From positions 2,976,001-3,040,000 of the forward strand of contig JABELC010000005.1 in NCBI GenBank assembly GCA_028455995.1: a stretch of DNA of 64,000 nt. The letters are read 5' to 3'. This DNA comes from Scleromitrula shiraiana (lineage: Eukaryota > Ascomycota > Leotiomycetes > Helotiales > Sclerotiniaceae). Below the pieces are notes generated by a model. It was not told the origin of the DNA and searched no databases. It saw nothing but the letters and a program-made list of their open reading frames with translations. Of this stretch, positions 46,854-58,562 are shown piece after piece (the stretch's first letter is position 1; each line of letters begins with the position of its first letter). The position numbers were made by a program, and so were the translations under genes.

Positions 46854-48626
46854 CTAACAATTATATCTCACACCCCTCTTTCCCAACTCCTTTCTCCCAA
46901 CTCCTTCCTCTGGCCAGATCCATCCTCGAGCTCTCTTTGCCTCTCTCTTCTCCGCGAGCTGTGGCTCCGGGATCCATTCATCCTTTGGCAAACACTTACG
47001 TCTGGTGCCCTCAGCCGGTGCACCAATCTCACTCTTCCAGGTAGCCTGACCTGGCAATGGTTCATCTCTTGCCAACATATGCAAGAACCACAATGCCATG
47101 AGAGCCGTCATCTTAGGAGTCTTGCGCACCACATTCTCCTCACCCGAATCAATAAAACTTCCCTCAACCTCCTCATAAGTTGATGTCTGCGTATCATGCG
47201 CTGCCAATTGAATAGTCTGGACTTCCAGGTATCCAAAATGCGGGGTAGAATCACCGCCGTTACGAACGACGACAAGTTCGATCTCCGTCATGATGAATCC
47301 GTATCGACAACCGTGCTCTCGCATGTGACGATGCAAATGAGAGAGTCCTCGAAGATATTCCACTTTGCGGTGGTTGCCTTCAACACGCATACCTGTGTTC
47401 CAACGATCAAAAGATTTAACTAGTCCAACAACACGACCAAGACCACGTCCATAGATAATCTTGGAGGTGTCGTCAGTGTAGTTAGAGATGAATGATGGTT
47501 CACCGGGTTTAGAGGCAGTGGCAGATGAGGAGCGCATCATTAAATGACGAGATCCGAGGGAGAGACCGAGTGCAGCATTGAGCTTGGTAGCATAAAATTG
47601 ATTGTAGATGCTATGGAGCTCAGCTTCAGAATCTGGAGATTGAGAGGTGCGAGGTGGAGTGATGAACATGCAGGTAGGGAGGTTGACATTGAGAAGAGCC
47701 TGGAAACCTGGGATTTGTGCGATTGTGTTCGCGTTGAATGATGTCCATGGTCTAATTTGTCTAATGTCCCACCAGAAGTGCTTGGTGTTACTGTCGCGAA
47801 CGTGAATATGAAGTTGACGAACCAAAGCCGGCGCCGGGTTGGGCGAGGTTAGGTAGGTCATAAGGGTGGTCGTAGTTCCATCATCAAGAGGATTTGGCGA
47901 CATATCATCCATGGTAATACTCTGAGCAAGTGGAGAAGGCTCACGCGATGGAGTTGGGTAATATTCTTGTGGTGTGTATGCTTCCATCATAGACATGGTT
48001 GGAGATTGAATGTAGTTTGGCATTTGACGGTAAGTTGGGAAACCATACTTTCCCAAAGTCTGACCATCAAGACTAGAGCTAGAGGCTCGTCTGTGCTGAT
48101 TTTCAATGGATTGCATCATAGTGTTGACCTGAATGGGAGAGCAAAGGGTGTTCATAGAACGGTTACTGGACGGGAAGATGTCCGAATTAAACACGATTGT
48201 TTCGGGATTCGTGTAGCTCCTATTATGAGAAGGTTTGAATGCATGACCAGCAGCATTCTTCTTCTTTGATGGTAATTTTGTTTGGATCATTCCAGTTGAG
48301 GGTGAAGCATTAATTTCCTGATCTTGTGGACGAATCTTGGGAAGCAAGAGAGGTCCATGTTGTCTGATTGGCGATCGAGTGGGAGTCGTCATCTGGGTAC
48401 TTGTAACACTGATAGAATCAGATGGCGATGGGGCTTGAGAGTAAATTGATGCTTGTGAACTTGATCGAGAGTGACCAAGAGTGAACGGCAAACCAGTGTG
48501 GTATGTCTCCTCGAAAGCAAACTGTGGAGGTGTAGTTGGTCCGTAGGAGAATGAGTAATCGAAGGACATGTTGTCTGCTTCCAGACTGTATCCAAAATCA
48601 TGGTTAGCCTCAATTAATGGTAGCAT
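46854..48626 (-). CDS. Conserved fungal protein of unknown function
   Basis: One uninterrupted frame of up to 590 aa. The first ATG is at 48626; an in-frame ATG at 48569 (MSFDYSFSYGP) is an attractive alternative, because a GTAAGT donor at about 48659 and ACTAAT branch suggest a 5' intron whose acceptor could lie just before it. Residues 20-240 are Ser/Pro/Gln-rich and disordered, with basic patches (LPSKKKN). The C-terminal half is more ordered, with a conserved-looking block around DSNTKHFWWDIRQIRPWTSF, later ending in a segment with many Trp and basic residues. It resembles a fungal regulator in architecture, but I do not recognise a named domain. No lesion seen. Confidence 0.75.
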   Translation of the reverse strand: MLPLIEANHDFGYSLEADNMSFDYSFSYGPTTPPQFAFEETYHTGLPFTLGHSRSSSQASIYSQAPSPSDSISVTSTQMTTPTRSPIRQHGPLLLPKIRPQDQEINASPSTGMIQTKLPSKKKNAAGHAFKPSHNRSYTNPETIVFNSDIFPSSNRSMNTLCSPIQVNTMMQSIENQHRRASSSSLDGQTLGKYGFPTYRQMPNYIQSPTMSMMEAYTPQEYYPTPSREPSPLAQSITMDDMSPNPLDDGTTTTLMTYLTSPNPAPALVRQLHIHVRDSNTKHFWWDIRQIRPWTSFNANTIAQIPGFQALLNVNLPTCMFITPPRTSQSPDSEAELHSIYNQFYATKLNAALGLSLGSRHLMMRSSSATASKPGEPSFISNYTDDTSKIIYGRGLGRVVGLVKSFDRWNTGMRVEGNHRKVEYLRGLSHLHRHMREHGCRYGFIMTEIELVVVRNGGDSTPHFGYLEVQTIQLAAHDTQTSTYEEVEGSFIDSGEENVVRKTPKMTALMALWFLHMLARDEPLPGQATWKSEIGAPAEGTRRKCLPKDEWIPEPQLAEKREAKRARGWIWPEEGVGRKELGKRGVRYNC

Positions 48627-51600
48627 AGAAATATTAGTAACATCTCATGCATGACTTACGCAGAAGTATGAGAATATTGATAGTGGTAATGTGACTATGT
48701 AGACACTAAAACAATAGTATTAAAAATTGATAGGAAAGGAGCCAGCTCCAAAAGTTTTGTTTCGAGTGATGGAGAAATATTAAAAAGATGCAATGATTTG
48801 ATGAGCACAGCTCTTCTATTGTTTTGATGACAAGAAATGTCTAATATGGAACGAAAAGATATGAGAAGAGACTGGAGAAGCAAAGGCAGAAGATGAGGCG
48901 ACAACCACCAGTACTTATCCTTCGTTGAAATCGAGAGACAGTAAAGTCCAATACACCGACGGGAATTCATGGATCGGAAAGACGGAGATCGGAAAAGACT
49001 AAATTGATATGAAACGCGGAGAGAATAACTTAGACTGGACTGAAGACTGTAGGCCTGATACTGTTTCTTGGTCGTCGAGTTGAAGCATTATGGTTCGTTC
49101 TTCAGCAGCCGCCGGATGGAAATGAGCTCAATCGGGATAAGCAAAGATGCACTACCGCATGCAACGTCAGTGAGTCACTTTTAGACTTACTCGGGGTACT
49201 ACCGGAACGATGAGAATATGCAAGGTAAGATAATTCTTTTTGATAACCTTGAAATAGTTGTACAAATCAAGTCAATCAGAGGCGCTCGGTGTAAAAGCAC
49301 GCGTCGGGTAAGTGCACCTCGAGAACCACGACCACGAAACCACGACATCGCGTATTACTTCGCGCAATTTCACCAAGCGCCCGCGTTACTTGAAGCATGA
49401 AAGTAACACTACAAACAACCTGACAACAAAATAGCACTACATTATGGTATTGTTACCTAAAGTCATTCCATTTGATGTTCTTGACAATGAGCGGCTACTC
49501 GATGAAACCATTCAGCTTCTGCGAACGTTAACTGGCCAAACTAACGACCCATTACAGTGGAAGAAATGGTATTTCTAGATGTGGATAATGAAATGAAAGG
49601 TTTTCCAAAAGCTGCAAGCCAGTCAATGCCGTATCCGGCAGATGGATGGATCGCATTTGCACAGCCAGCTTGGAAGCGCCGAAAGTTATATTACGCATTA
49701 TCTCTTTGAGACTTCCCAGAGTAAGAAATGAGGGTCATGATTATAGAATAGAAGAGGGTTTGAAGAGACGGCGGCTACGTGTCAGGGTCGTGTTCAAAAT
49801 GTAACCTCTTGAGGAATTTTATTGGTTAAGAAACACACGCCGACAAGCGAATGAAGTTAAAGTACCCCTGTCCTTTTCCGAGGTTTCTTACCGACGCGCC
49901 GCATATTAACAGCAGAAATGAGGAATCATTATGAACGAATCAAATAGATTTTAACATGTTCGGATCAAATTCATTTGAGGACATGCAAAGTTTTGAAAGT
50001 TTTCTAAAAAATGTTTATCTTGTTTCATGATCGACAGTTTCAGAAAAGCTCTGACTCACTCTTAACTGTACAGCTCAGTAAATCAGATTTTTGAAGATCC
50101 ACAACTTCATCTGATACATCGTCATCATGCCATATGCCATATGATGATATGAGGGGAAGAAATGAGCATGGGAGATTCAGATGGGAAGATGGGGTAATAA
50201 GGCTGGCCATCGTAGCTAATCGGTTGTCAGATTTATGCCTTTAGAATTTGGTCTGGAAGAACGGCCCCCGATGAGATTAAACGTTCTTCATGCTATTTGG
50301 AGCAGAGGTTCAAACATGTAAAGATAGAAAGATGCAGATATGCAGACAGCACATGTTGCATTCCCGAATAAGAAATTGACGAGAAGACCAATTACCATTT
50401 TGCCTTGAATTAGTTCATAGTATCGTAAGGTTACATGAGAAGTTCTCCACAGTTTAGATCTAGAAGTCGACATATCGAGGTAAGGTACTAAGCAACGTAA
50501 ACCGTACCTACATACAGTACCTACATAGACCGTCTCCGCTCCAAAGTGTACAAGTGTGTACAAGGTTCACGTTGGTTCCGTCCCTTCCTTACCGGATAAC
50601 TCGACAAAACATGCCTAGCTGGTTCTAATCATCGAATTTCATGGTCACAGCGCTTAGAAGTAAAAATCCTAGAGATGGACCTCGGGATGAGATGAGAACT
50701 TAGAAGTTAGGATTTTTATGCGAATTATTTTAAGTGGAAATGGCCGCAAGGGTATGAAAAAGTATACGAGTCGCTCGACCAAGAACCTTGAAAGGCTGAA
50801 CGAGCTAGAAACCAAAATGATAAGTTATATATCTTCAGATTTGATTCGTCCTAGTTGGTTGATTGTTTCGAGTTTCATGTTTTGATTCGGAAAAAACGAA
50901 CCGAATATTACTTGTGGGTCACGTGTAAGTACTTATGTTGGTCTTCTCCGAGGCCTCTTTCCTTGCAACGGCATATCTCCTCTCTCGAAATACCATCGAT
51001 ATCCTTTTGGGGCCAGCGGTTACATTACGGCTCAAGCACCTTAATTTAATGAGATGCGGATCCTCTTTCCAAAATCGGGACGGATGAGATGATCAACTAG
51101 GCTAAGATTCTATTCACACGTGATCACAAAGTGGTACTACCGTTTCGTTTCGCGCGAAGACTTCTCAATCGTCCATTTCCTTAATTCATCGAAATCCACA
51201 ATGCATTTATTTTCAAATCCTTCCTACTTGTCTCAAATCATCGAGAATAATTATTGCGTATGCCGTGTGGGTTTAATGTTGGAAATTTTGACAAAAGTGC
51301 GTGCATCAAGAGCATCGAGCACGGAGAGATCATGAATATGGGGATAGCTTCTCCGATGGACTAAGCCGCGTTCAAGAAGTGGTCTTTGTCCAGCGGTTAC
51401 TCACTCATCCTTGTTTCGTGCGAGTCTACACAATCGTTCATGGTGATCTTATTGGGGGTTCGATTGGATGGTTTCAATGTCCTCGTAACTACACCTGCGA
51501 ATAGATCACGATCTGGGCTTCCTCCTACTCTGTTAAGATATTAATATGGATATGTACATCCTCTCTCTCTTCAACAATACCAAAGTTATTTTGGTTGTAT

Positions 51601-53099
51601 ATCTTTTCTTTGATGACAATGCAATTCCTCTCGTGTCGTTTGTTAACCACATTATAGATCCAGAGCCACCTATATTTCTTCTGTCTTTTATACTGGTTCG
51701 AGGTTCAATTATGGCTCCAACTTGGGAAAATATACTCGTTTTTATATCATATTTTGCCACGAAGATGAGAGCATCTACAGCCTCTTGGTATGACAATGTA
51801 TCCGAAATAGTTGCTTGCTGATGATTTCATACAAATCAGTTCTTAGTCTCTTTTGCTTATCATGAAAACTTTATATTATTCATCTGGGTATTACAAGCTG
51901 TATACAAAAGATAAAACTGCATGTAAGAATCCTCAAGAACTCGGATCAATTTTCGAATATCTTCGTGCGAGTGCCGGTCTTACCAAAGTTCATGTGCCGA
52001 GGGTGTTCAATTTGGCATGCGACTGTCTGGTATGTGCTTTCTCAAATCCTCAAGGCGTGGGGTTCAACACTCCACATACCGTACAACCGTTGCCCTAGTA
52101 TTTGAGGCTATGTTGTTTGAAAGCTTCTAACTCCCCGCCATGCATGGTCCATAAATCTCTAATGACAAATACTGCCCCTTTCCCGCCCCCACTGATTATT
52201 GTCAGCTCTGCATCTTCTGTTATTACTCTGCCGTTGTTTTGCATTTGTATGCCCATGTTTACTGTGTGGCTTACGTTTAATACGAGTATTTGTGTATATT
52301 TGGTTGTCTGATATTCAGATTTGTGGTCTCTTTTGCGACGGCCATTGTACACAATGCTTGTATTCTCGTTCAATTACTGTATTTGTTCCTTCTTATCGCC
52401 CTGGCATTTAGATCTAATCTACAACCTAATTGGGCATTCTCTGCGCAATATCTCGATTGGATAAATTCATATAGATTATGGATACCACAAATTATTAAGC
52501 GGCTGTTCCAAGTTGCTCAGGGTTGGCACAGAGCCTATGCTTTCGTAATCTAAAAAATTATATTCATCTACAGTAGCCAACAACGAAAATGTACGCCACA
52601 AAATATTTGGCATATAATTGTTCTCAGTCATTAGCCTAGGGTTTATTTGTATTCTTTGAAAGTCGGAGTAATATGGGGTTCAAACAGTATTTTCAGTTTA
52701 CTACAAATATCTTAACGACTGTTAATGCAACGGTCTAGCATCCGTTGTAAGGGGTTACAAGGTGTGTGGGGGCTTAAACTACTATTTATAGCGAATGAAA
52801 AATAACCTGCAAGCACGCCTCATATGATCAGAACTTTGTTTAGCACGATCGTTGAAGAGGACAGGGGATGACTTCGTGAAGTTACACACTCCTGTCTAGC
52901 AGTAATCTATCTTCAAATACTCCCTTGAACTATAGGAGATAGGATTCTACATGCAGCTAGTGGCACGGCTCTTCGATTGGGTACGACAAGGAGAGTCTTA
53001 AATTTCATTTATAGCTGGTAGAATATAACATTAACAAAAGTCCATCTTTTTTTCCAACACAAAGATCTAGTTGTCTTACGATTGTCTCATATAATCACA
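48627..53099. other. Gene-poor stretch of about 4.4 kb
   Basis: The first 500 bp is probably the promoter and leader of the conserved unknown gene. Beyond it only short frames occur. One starts at ATG 49444 (44 codons, ends at TAG) and looks protein-like but has no recognisable content. Composition is near normal, so this is not a RIP block. It may contain decayed genes I cannot identify. Confidence 0.45.
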
Positions 53100-53984
53100 A
53101 TGCCTTCATTAAAAATATCTCCAAGTATCTTATTCCTTCTCGCGATTAGCAATTCTTTGATATCTATCGTAGAGTCAACTGAAGTTGCAACTTGTTATTT
53201 TCCTGATTCTTCCATTGCCACTAATTTTGTTGCATGCTCATCCAGCGAAAATGGAAGCTGTTGCCAGGACGGAGATCTTTGCACTCAATATGGCTATTGT
53301 GTTAGTCAATCCAAAGGATATCATTACAGAGGAGCATGTACAGATGGATCATGGGGTAATCCATCATGCCCTGATTATTGCCTAGGTTCAAGTTGTTGGT
53401 TTGACCTTTAAATAAACCTTTTCTTCCACATCTAATCAATTGAAACAGCGGGAAATAGCACCTATGTCGACGTCATAGCATGCAATGCAGCATCAACAGA
53501 TGGATCATGGTGTTGTGCATACGATGGAAATTGCTGTTCTTCGTCGTCGACATTCGTTCCGGGTTTTGGTACTATGTTTACGGAACCCAATGCTGCTGCT
53601 ACGAGCACTGCCTCTTCATCATCCTCATCGATCTCTACCTCTGTACCCGCGAGCACAACCAGTAGTACGTCAGCATTGCAATCTTCTACTACTACAGCAA
53701 TATCTGCTTCCTCCACTGTTGCATCATCTAATACCAATACCAATAACTCGAAGGCCACTACAATAGGAGCGGCGGTTGGTATACCATTAGGCTTGGCAGC
53801 ATGCGCAGGGTTATTTTTGTTTTATCGTGAGAGACGTAAGAGGATAAAAGCAGAGACATCGGGAATTCAAAAAATTCATGAGGGAGGAAACGGTCCGGTA
53901 ACAGAATGGTATGGGCAACCGGATACGAAAATAGCCTACGAAATGAATGGAACTGCAGCGCATGAATTACATACCCATACTTGA
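53100..53984 (+). CDS. Cys-rich single-pass cell-surface protein
   Basis: ATG at 53100 (the open frame extends upstream without an ATG). Exon 2 starts at 53449 after a CAG acceptor. The donor is either 53386 (GTTCAA, 273 aa) or 53392 (GTTGTT, 275 aa); both keep frame. A signal peptide (SILFLLAISNSLISIVES, about 9-26) precedes an ectodomain with about fourteen cysteines arranged as CCQDGDLC and CCAYDGNCC-type clusters. Then come a long Ser/Thr-rich stalk, a membrane helix (IGAAVGIPLGLAACAGLFLF) and a basic RERRKR stop-transfer with a short cytosolic tail. This layout is common in fungal wall sensors and effector-like surface proteins. No named domain recognised; function unknown. Confidence 0.72.
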
Positions 53985-55300
53985 TGAAAGTCAATAGGAT
54001 TTTGGGGGTCGGTCAATTTTATTTCTGATTAGGACGATGGATTTATCACGAAGGGGCTTTTTTCGCAATAGGGTACTTTCTAATGATCACAGTTCAGTGT
54101 TCCATATCTGCGTTGCGATATAGGCGTTAACAAACGGTCAATGAGTTACATCAAACTGGTGAATGGCGACTGTTTTTCTGTACATACGATCTAACAATTT
54201 AGGAAAGAAGGACATATCTAATACTTTTGGAATCTAACAGGGCCTATTCTCGTCTGAAGAATTGACATAGCATCAATCTATCACATCTAAATAAAAACTT
54301 GATATTTATCTCGATGCACAGCAACTTTCGATCCGAGCCCCCTGTCAATTGCCTAATACCACATCCTAATCCTTCTCGCCCTGCTAGAACGATCAAGTTA
54401 CAATGCACTGTACAGCCTTACTTCTTGCGTAACGTTGGTCAATATTTTCAACGAACGGCTGAAATAAACTGCGATATACAGGATGTGCTTATGAGGCACA
54501 AGACGGGAAAACATGTTCCCCATTGTGCTTACTCGCAGCCTCGTGTGTTCCCTTCGTTGAGCAGATTTGGTTTTATCTATGCATACCATGAGCCTCATAA
54601 GACCCAGTTTTGACCAGATGAAGGCATATACTTTGATCTTTTATCTCATTGATACGAGCTCATTAATGTTTTAAATGTCTGTTTAAAATTTGGAAATTCG
54701 AATGGGATTTGAGATAATGTTCTCTGGATATCTGTTTGAGTTGTAGACATTCAAATATTTGATCAACAAATTTACCTTTGATCGTTCATATAAGATATTA
54801 GACATTGTAACATCGAATGGATATGATAGTAGATAAGTTGAATGGACATTTCAGAACCCGAGATCTCAATAACTCAATGATGGTCCATTTCTAGTTCCCT
54901 AAATTCATGGATTGGAATGTTCTAGATAGAGTAATATGGTATGGGAATATCGATATGGGTGTTAGGGTTGGGGGGATTACGTAAAGTTGATGATGGTTTA
55001 TATAAGGTATAACATCACGAGGTTTGAGTTTTATATAGCTTTATATCATATGTTTTTATAACTAATAAATGTATAAAAATGAAGCACAAATGGGACGATC
55101 TTGAAGTGATCGACAGTGGGCATCTCGTTGATCGAGGTATTCTTATAGCGAGACTTTGCTGCAAATATACTAGCGTGTACGTGTACGTACAGTTCCATTG
55201 AGCGGGGTTTACGACTACCTCGGTATATGAAGGACATAAAATAGTTGCTTGGGTACGTATGCTATTCTTCTGTTTATTTTGTTTTCATTCATCACTCAAG
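53985..55300. other. Intergenic region
   Basis: No gene supported. Upstream side of the rhamnosidase gene; short frames only. Confidence 0.5.
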
Positions 55301-57408
55301 ATGTTTTCTCTTCTATTTCTTCTCATTTTAGAACAAAATTTCCCGGGAATATGTGCACGTTCATGTTGGCGAGATACCACTTGTACAGGCCAAGTAGAAC
55401 CGTCATTTCCTGGAACATGGGACCAATATAATTATTCCCCGTCATCACGCACCATATCACCTCTCAGAATTCTCATCAATGGAAACATACCAGTTTCTGA
55501 TTATCCTGGGCCGGCAAATTATCAAGGAAATGGATCATTTCTAATATATGATTTTGGGAAAGAAGTAGGTGGGATTGTAACGGTAAAATATAATTCTTCA
55601 ACTACAGGACAAATAGGCTTAGCCTTTTCCGAATCAACCAATTATACCGGTTTGTGGTCCGATGATTCAAATGGATCTTATAAACCAGATGGTGCTATCT
55701 ATGGAGATCTCACCTCCACAAACAATGGAACATATACCATGCCGGATTCCAAACTCCGAGGAGGATTCCGCTACTTGACGATTTTTGTAACGACAACCAA
55801 ACCTACAATCTCATTCAATGTCACAGATATAACACTAGAAATATCGTTCCAACCTGCTTGGTCGAATCTTCAAGCCTATGGAGGATATTTTTACTCGGAT
55901 GATGAGCTGCTGAATCGGATTTGGTATGCGAGTGCATATACATTGCAAACAAATGCTGTTCCAACGAACACGGGAAGAGCGTGGCCAATTCTGACGGAAG
56001 GCTGGGAAAATGATAGGTATATGGGGACTAATGGGAGCAGTGTTTATGTAGATGGAGCGAAACGTGATAGGACTCTGTGGTCGGGTGATTTGGCGATTGC
56101 GGGTACTAGTGCTCTTATTAGTCTTGGTGATTATGAGGGGGTAAGGAATACTCTGATGGCTCTTTATGATGTTCAGGTAAGTTGCTTTACTGAAATTGAG
56201 TTGTGCAGCCAATTCTTGGTGCTCGCGCTTGTAACTTGTTCTGATGAGAGTAGCAAACTTCGGGAGAATTACCATTTGCAGGTCCTCCTATTAATTTTTA
56301 TGGATCTGATACCTATCACATGTCCGTGATGATCGCGACGCATGATTATATTCTCTATACAGACGATCAGGACTTTCTAGCCACATATTGGTCAAAATAT
56401 CAGTTAGCGATGTCTTTCATCACCGCCAAGATAGACAATACCAACTTGCTAGATGTTACAGGAATATATGATTGGGGTCGTCGTACTCAAGGCGGTCATA
56501 ACACCGAAGCAAACACGCTCCTATATCGCACGTTAGTTACTGGTGGCATTCTCGCCCGATGGTCTAACTCTACCACCCTTTCAACGACCTGGAACAGCCT
56601 CGCTAGCCAAATCCAATCTTCCATCAATGCAAAACTCTACTCTCAAACAGCTGGAGCTTACCAAGACAGCGATACAAACCCAACCCTCTACCCCCAAGAC
56701 GCAAATTCCATGGCCCTAGCCTTCTCCGTACCGCCAATAAACCTCACAACATCCATCAGTACTCAACTAACAACCAACTGGTCACCAATAGGAGCCATCT
56801 CTCCTGAACTCCCAAACAACATAGTAACCTACATCTCATCCATCGAAACCCTCGCACACATCTCCGCCCGCCAACCCACTCGCTCTTTAAAATTAATACG
56901 AGATTCATGGGGTTGGTATCTGAATAATCCACATGGTACTCAATCAACCACTATCGAGGGATATCTCGCGGATGGAACATGGGGTTATAGAAGCGAGGAC
57001 GGTTATCAGGGTGATTATAGCTATACAAGCCATTCTCATGGATGGGGAGCGGGACCCATTCAAGCGCTTATTACGGGGGTGGTGGGTATACAGCTTGTAG
57101 GATTGGGAGGGAGAGAATGGATGTTGGTACCTCAGTTGGGGGATTTGGGACGGGCGGAAGCGGGGTTGACGGCGAGTTTGGGGAAGTTTAGTGCGGGGTG
57201 GGTGGTTGGTTGTGAGAATCTCACTGGCTGGTATGATGTTCCGGTAGAGACAAATGGGACTTTGGTTTTACCGGCTGGGTCGAGCGGTAACGAGCCGAAG
57301 GTGGTGGTTGATGGGGTGGTTGTGAGTGGAATTTATGATTGCGTGTTGGAAACATATACGATTTGCGGAGATGGAGGAACGCATAATTTGACGGTTATTT
57401 ATAATTGA
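55301..57408 (+). CDS. Secreted alpha-L-rhamnosidase, glycoside hydrolase family 78
   Basis: Exons 55301-56176 and 56254-57408, 676 aa. The ATG at 55301 (AAGATG) is preferred over the in-frame ATG at 55259 because it leaves a compact signal peptide, MFSLLFLLILEQNFPGICA. The intron ends at an unobvious acceptor (GAGAGTAG at 56253); only this choice restores the conserved SGELPFAGPPINFYGSDTYH segment in frame. The enzyme releases terminal L-rhamnose from pectin (rhamnogalacturonan) side chains and plant glycosides. GH78 features include VDGAKRDRTLWSGD, YDWGRR and the HSHGWGAGP block near the C-terminus of the (alpha/alpha)6 barrel. Many N-glycosylation sequons fit secretion. No damage. Confidence 0.87.
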
Positions 57409-57912
57409 AATATAGGATATTTAAGTAAAAATCATAAATAGCCTTAGCAATAGTGTGCTGTTAAATTTCAAGGATTTGCGCTGTTCCTCTTCTCAAGTTA
57501 GTCAATTCATGATCAATTTACAGGAATGAACCTTCAGTCAAATCCCCTTCTTTCATCCACCCCGCTAAACCAATCAATCCTTCGGCTATTCCTCCTTCCT
57601 TCCATATCACCTGACACGCCGCTTTTTCTTTATTTTTATTTCTAGCTAATAAAAATCAAGTATTTAATGGATTCTAACCAATCAACTATTTTAAAAATAT
57701 GCCAAGATTCTTTCAAGACGTTAATAAAATCACCCTTGTATCACCCCAAAAACGAAAAATGAGTAGACTCGCATTAAACCTCTCTTTTTGTATCAAAAAA
57801 AAAAGAGGCAAAACCTCTCCAAGTCACAGACACACACACCATATAAAAAGAGACGATCAACAAATCTTGACAATTGTATCAAACAAAAACATTTCCAAAT
57901 GCAAAAAACATC
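57409..57912. other. Intergenic region
   Basis: 3' side of the rhamnosidase and the terminator side of the tRNA-Arg gene; the T-run terminator of the tRNA reads as an A-run at about 57903-57908. No gene seen. Confidence 0.5.
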
Positions 57913-57983
57913 GACGAAAACGGGACTCGAACCCGCAATCTTTGCCACCGGAAAGCAACGCCTTACCATTAGGCCATTCCGCC
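57913..57983 (-). tRNA. tRNA-Arg (anticodon CCG)
   Basis: 71 nt cloverleaf. Acceptor stem GGCGGAA/TTTCGTC pairs with two G-U wobbles; D arm GCCT/AGGC; anticodon stem TTGCT/GGCAA with loop TTCCGGT gives anticodon CCG; T stem GCGGG/CCCGT with loop TTCGAGT. A T6 run follows the 3' end on the minus strand. No intron. Confidence 0.9.
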
Positions 57984-58562
57984 ATATATCCACACTGGTT
58001 ATCTAAGCAAAATTGTCCTCTATTTGATTACTTATTATCTCAACTATGGTATCACGACAATCGGAGCCTTTCGAGACTGAGGTATCTTATTCGTGGGAGA
58101 AGTATATTGAAGATGATTATATTTGTTATGTATGTTTAACTTTAATTTCCGGAACTTGAATAGATATTATAGAGAAAGAAATGCGAAAGATATCCTAACG
58201 TTTAAATTTTAAATAGATGTTCAAAGCATCTAAATTTGAGATACATCTAAAAATTCAAATTCTAAACGCACATTCAAAAATGAATTAGCTCGTAAAGGTA
58301 CGAGCATGTCGGATGTTGGATATGGTTTCGTTACTTGGTGAGATCAGTATGAACTTCTAGTTTGTACATCTATTAGTTCTATATACAATGGAATCATTGA
58401 CGGTAAATCGGTATGATTCCTCTACTTTTAGAATAGTAGGAGACTCGACCTGTGTCATAAACGTATTCGTCGAGCGAGATATTCTCTGTCGGAAAACGAA
58501 TTCCGATCGACAGTGAGGAATTGGTTTTTTCGCCTCTGGGATCCCCAGCAATCTCGCTTTGT
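57984..58562. other. Intergenic region
   Basis: Between tRNA-Arg and the 3' end of the dihydrouridine synthase gene; nothing recognised. Confidence 0.5.

Noticed and set aside
46770..47183. Plus-strand frame of 137 codons
   Set aside because: Antisense to the intact 590-codon minus-strand gene and lacking any domain.
55835..56275. Minus-strand frame of 146 codons
   Set aside because: Antisense shadow of the GH78 exon.
56177..56281. CAG at 56281 as the intron acceptor in the rhamnosidase gene
   Set aside because: It keeps the wrong frame; the acceptor at 56253 restores the conserved SGELPFAGPP block and all downstream GH78 motifs.
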